A program made the position numbers and the translations under genes. This document shows positions 24,822 through 26,697 of a DNA stretch of 26,697 bases, in pieces (the first letter of the stretch is position 1; every line of letters begins with the position of its first letter). Where the stretch lies: the IMG/VR virus record IMGVR_UViG_3300026140_000009, positions 1 through 26,697 of that record. One strand, given 5' to 3'. Origin of the DNA: a virus. The notes beneath the pieces are model-generated. The model did not search any database. It saw only the letters and a program-made list of their open reading frames with translations, and was not told the origin of the DNA.

Positions 24822-26697
24822 TTACAGGTCTTGCCAATTCGGCGGCGCTTTGGCGAAGGTGGACCGCTCCCCGATATGGATCACCCACGAATCCGCCCGG
24901 ACCATCGAGGCGTCAAGGTCGGGGTCTTGCTCCGCCGCCCACGGCAAGAGCGACCGTAGCTCCTCAAGTGGCACCGGCTCGCCCCCGTGATAGGGATTCG
25001 TGCGCTCTATGAGTAGCCGACACGCCTCGGTTTGTCTGTCGTCGCCGGGTTCCGCACCCGTCCAGTAGAATAGGTCATCCGCTTCGCCGCGCTCTTGATA
25101 CCCCTCCTCGCGTGCCGTATTCATGACCGATGACATTTCTGTGCGCGCCGTGATTTCCGCGCTATCCCGGCTCTTGTCCGTGAACTCCATAACGGCGTCC
25201 GTCACGTCGTCAAGCGTGAAGTCGTCGGTGGCGAGATTGTCCTTGAACAGTTCACGGAAGCCCATCAACTCGTCGCCGGGCACACCCTCAATATCGCTAA
25301 AGATAGCGCCCGCGTTCACGGCGTCGCGGATTCGGTCTAAGACGAACTCCGGCGTGCCCGATGCCGCGAAGTCAACCAGCGCGCGATTAGGGTCGCTGTT
25401 CGGATCGCTAACGCCGCGGAACATTTCTAAGAGCGGGCGGTCCCACTCGGGCGCGTGGGATAGTTGCTCGTCGGTGACGCCCTCCCCGAGACACCTAAAA
25501 TCCGTATCACCCGACAGGGCCGCGTTCTCGCGTGCCTCCTCAAGTTCGTCCATCTTGTCGTCGGCCCATGCGATCCCCTCGTCGCCGCCCCACGCCTTCC
25601 ACGCCATCCAGCCGCAGTCCGCGCGGCCCTCCTCATCTTGGTCTTTGTCCTCCTCAAAGCGTTCAAACGCCGACATACTCTCAAGTTGCTCTTGTGAAAC
25701 CGGGTCGCCCTCGGCAAGATTGTTTGCCACGGCCCACCCCGTTTGCGTGAGGCAATCGTTGGGGTTGCCCGTGTCCTCGCGGGCTTCAAGCGCCATTTCC
25801 GCGTTCTCTTGGGCCGCCTCGGGGTAGTCGTCTAAGGCCACGTCCTCCACGTCCTGAAGCTCCCGGTCGCCGTTGAACAGCCCGCCCATCGGTTCGTCTT
25901 GAACGCCCTCCTCGTCGCGCTCTATGTCGGCCGGCGAGCGGTAGGATTCGGCCACGTCGTCATCCTCGGGTTCGGGGAGGTCCAGCCGGCGCTTGACCTC
26001 GGCGTTGGTCATATATTCTCCGACCTGATTGATAAGGTCCGCCGTCTCGCCAATATCCTCAAGCGGGTCGTCAATCTCAACGGTGACGGTCGCTGTGTGG
26101 TCAAACGGCGAATAGTCCCGAATCACGGGCCGGATGACCTTTTCCACGAATTGCGTTGAAAAGCTCCGCTGGTTAGCCTTAATCGCCAACTTGAGGAGCG
26201 CAAAGCGCAACTCGGCGGGCTTGCCGGACCCGAGGCCGTCCGCGCCGACGTTGCCCGCCTCAAGCGGCAAGCCGAGCGCGGTCGTGAGGTTCCGCATATC
26301 CATTTCGTGGATCGCTTGATAATCAAAGTTCTTAGCTTCAAGCGTCTCTACGTCCACGTCTTGCCCCGTGAAATACGCAGTATTCGCGTCCGTGCTATGC
26401 GGGTCAAACAGCGTCCGCACGCGGCGCAAGTCGTCGTCACGCACGGGTGCGCCCTCCTCGCGGCCAACCTTGACGTGTCGCTGCGGGAAGCCATGAAGTT
26501 CAATCGCGTTGTTAATCGCTTGCTCATTTTCCTTGAACGCCGTGATTTCGTCCTCGTTACGCAAGACCTCGCTAATGCCGGTCTTGTCGCGGGCGCTTTG
26601 CTTGTTGAGGACGATATTGGATAGCACGTCGGCGTTCAACGTCTGTTCCTGTCGCGTGCCGTTCTGGAGGACTTGTTGTTTCCACGCGATTATCTCG
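24822..26697 (-). CDS. Portal protein fused to MuF-like head domain (partial, start beyond right edge)
   Basis: The frame is open to the right edge, adding residues ...KQQVLQNGTRQEQT before the first in-window start-like codon (TTG 26639), so the true start is outside. The portal part covers the first ~240 visible residues (LRNEDEITAFKENEQAINNA; MRNLTTALGLPLEAGNVG; ELRFALLKLAIKANQRSF), which matches portal stem/clip regions. At about 280-370 there is a known phage module: NDCLTQTGWAVANNLAEG, then MSAFERF and KAWGGDEGIAWADDK. The C-terminus (ARTE at 498-501, YWTGAEPGDDRQTEAC) is the MuF head-morphogenesis signature. Portal and MuF are usually separate genes. The fused protein would carry the DNA entry ring and minor head function together. 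Confidence 0.85.
   Translation of the reverse strand, partial: EIIAWKQQVLQNGTRQEQTLNADVLSNIVLNKQSARDKTGISEVLRNEDEITAFKENEQAINNAIELHGFPQRHVKVGREEGAPVRDDDLRRVRTLFDPHSTDANTAYFTGQDVDVETLEAKNFDYQAIHEMDMRNLTTALGLPLEAGNVGADGLGSGKPAELRFALLKLAIKANQRSFSTQFVEKVIRPVIRDYSPFDHTATVTVEIDDPLEDIGETADLINQVGEYMTNAEVKRRLDLPEPEDDDVAESYRSPADIERDEEGVQDEPMGGLFNGDRELQDVEDVALDDYPEAAQENAEMALEAREDTGNPNDCLTQTGWAVANNLAEGDPVSQEQLESMSAFERFEEDKDQDEEGRADCGWMAWKAWGGDEGIAWADDKMDELEEARENAALSGDTDFRCLGEGVTDEQLSHAPEWDRPLLEMFRGVSDPNSDPNRALVDFAASGTPEFVLDRIRDAVNAGAIFSDIEGVPGDELMGFRELFKDNLATDDFTLDDVTDAVMEFTDKSRDSAEITARTEMSSVMNTAREEGYQERGEADDLFYWTGAEPGDDRQTEACRLLIERTNPYHGGEPVPLEELRSLLPWAAEQDPDLDASMVRADSWVIHIGERSTFAKAPPNWQDL

Noticed and set aside
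1-26697. CRISPR arrays, insertion sequences, rRNA or complete tRNA genes
   Set aside because: No regularly spaced direct repeats, no transposase-like frame, no rRNA stretch and no complete cloverleaf were seen on reading through both strands.

Overview
The window looks like part of a tailed-virus genome (Caudoviricetes, siphovirus-like), free or integrated, from a halophilic archaeon (class Halobacteria). The DNA is mostly GC-rich and the proteins are strongly acidic (Asp/Glu rich). Many genes start with ATG or GTG about 26-33 nt after a short A/T box, which is the haloarchaeal TATA-box plus leaderless-mRNA layout. The gene set is a head-and-tail morphogenesis module with no sheath-like gene. 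I see no integrase, replication or packaging ATPase gene inside the window.

Most genes lie on the minus strand and read from right to left. 26.7-24.8 kb holds a portal protein (its start lies beyond the right edge) fused to a MuF-like head domain. 24.8-23.4 kb holds about nine very small, tightly overlapping genes, including a ribbon-helix-helix protein behind a perfect palindrome, three consecutive small cysteine-rich (probably zinc-binding) proteins and a helix-hairpin-helix protein. 23.4-20.0 kb holds a prohead protease fused to an acidic scaffold, a DUF2190-like decoration protein and the major capsid protein.

20.0-14.6 kb interrupts the head-tail order with accessory genes: a beta-class DNA amino-methyltransferase, a small C5-cytosine methyltransferase in AT-rich DNA, several unrecognised small proteins, and a protein joining two winged-helix-like segments to a calcineurin-type phosphoesterase. 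At 14.0-14.7 kb two plus-strand genes with their own strong TATA box form a separate unit. Between them is a hairpin resembling a tRNA T-arm.

13.8-3.3 kb is the neck and tail module: head-tail connector, gp10-like neck protein, probable tail terminator, tail tube, tail assembly chaperone with an overlapping second frame that implies +1 (or -2) programmed frameshifting, a short tape measure protein, a tail protein, a kelch-propeller probable receptor-binding protein whose propeller DNA is clearly AT-richer than its anchor, and a 1330-residue FN3-containing tail hub/tip protein.

3.3 kb to the left edge is an accessory region of small genes: an orphan RelE/ParE-like toxin gene (plus strand), a winged-helix-like regulator, a plus-strand trio with two zinc-ribbon proteins, a ribbon-helix-helix protein, and a gene cut by the left edge. 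All three convergent gene pairs in the window end with interlocked stop codons (CTAA or TTAG), and at least six co-directional pairs overlap by exactly 8 nt, so the genome is very compact. No stretch above 300 nt lacks a gene. All functions are inferred from motifs read by eye and from gene order; no database search was run.
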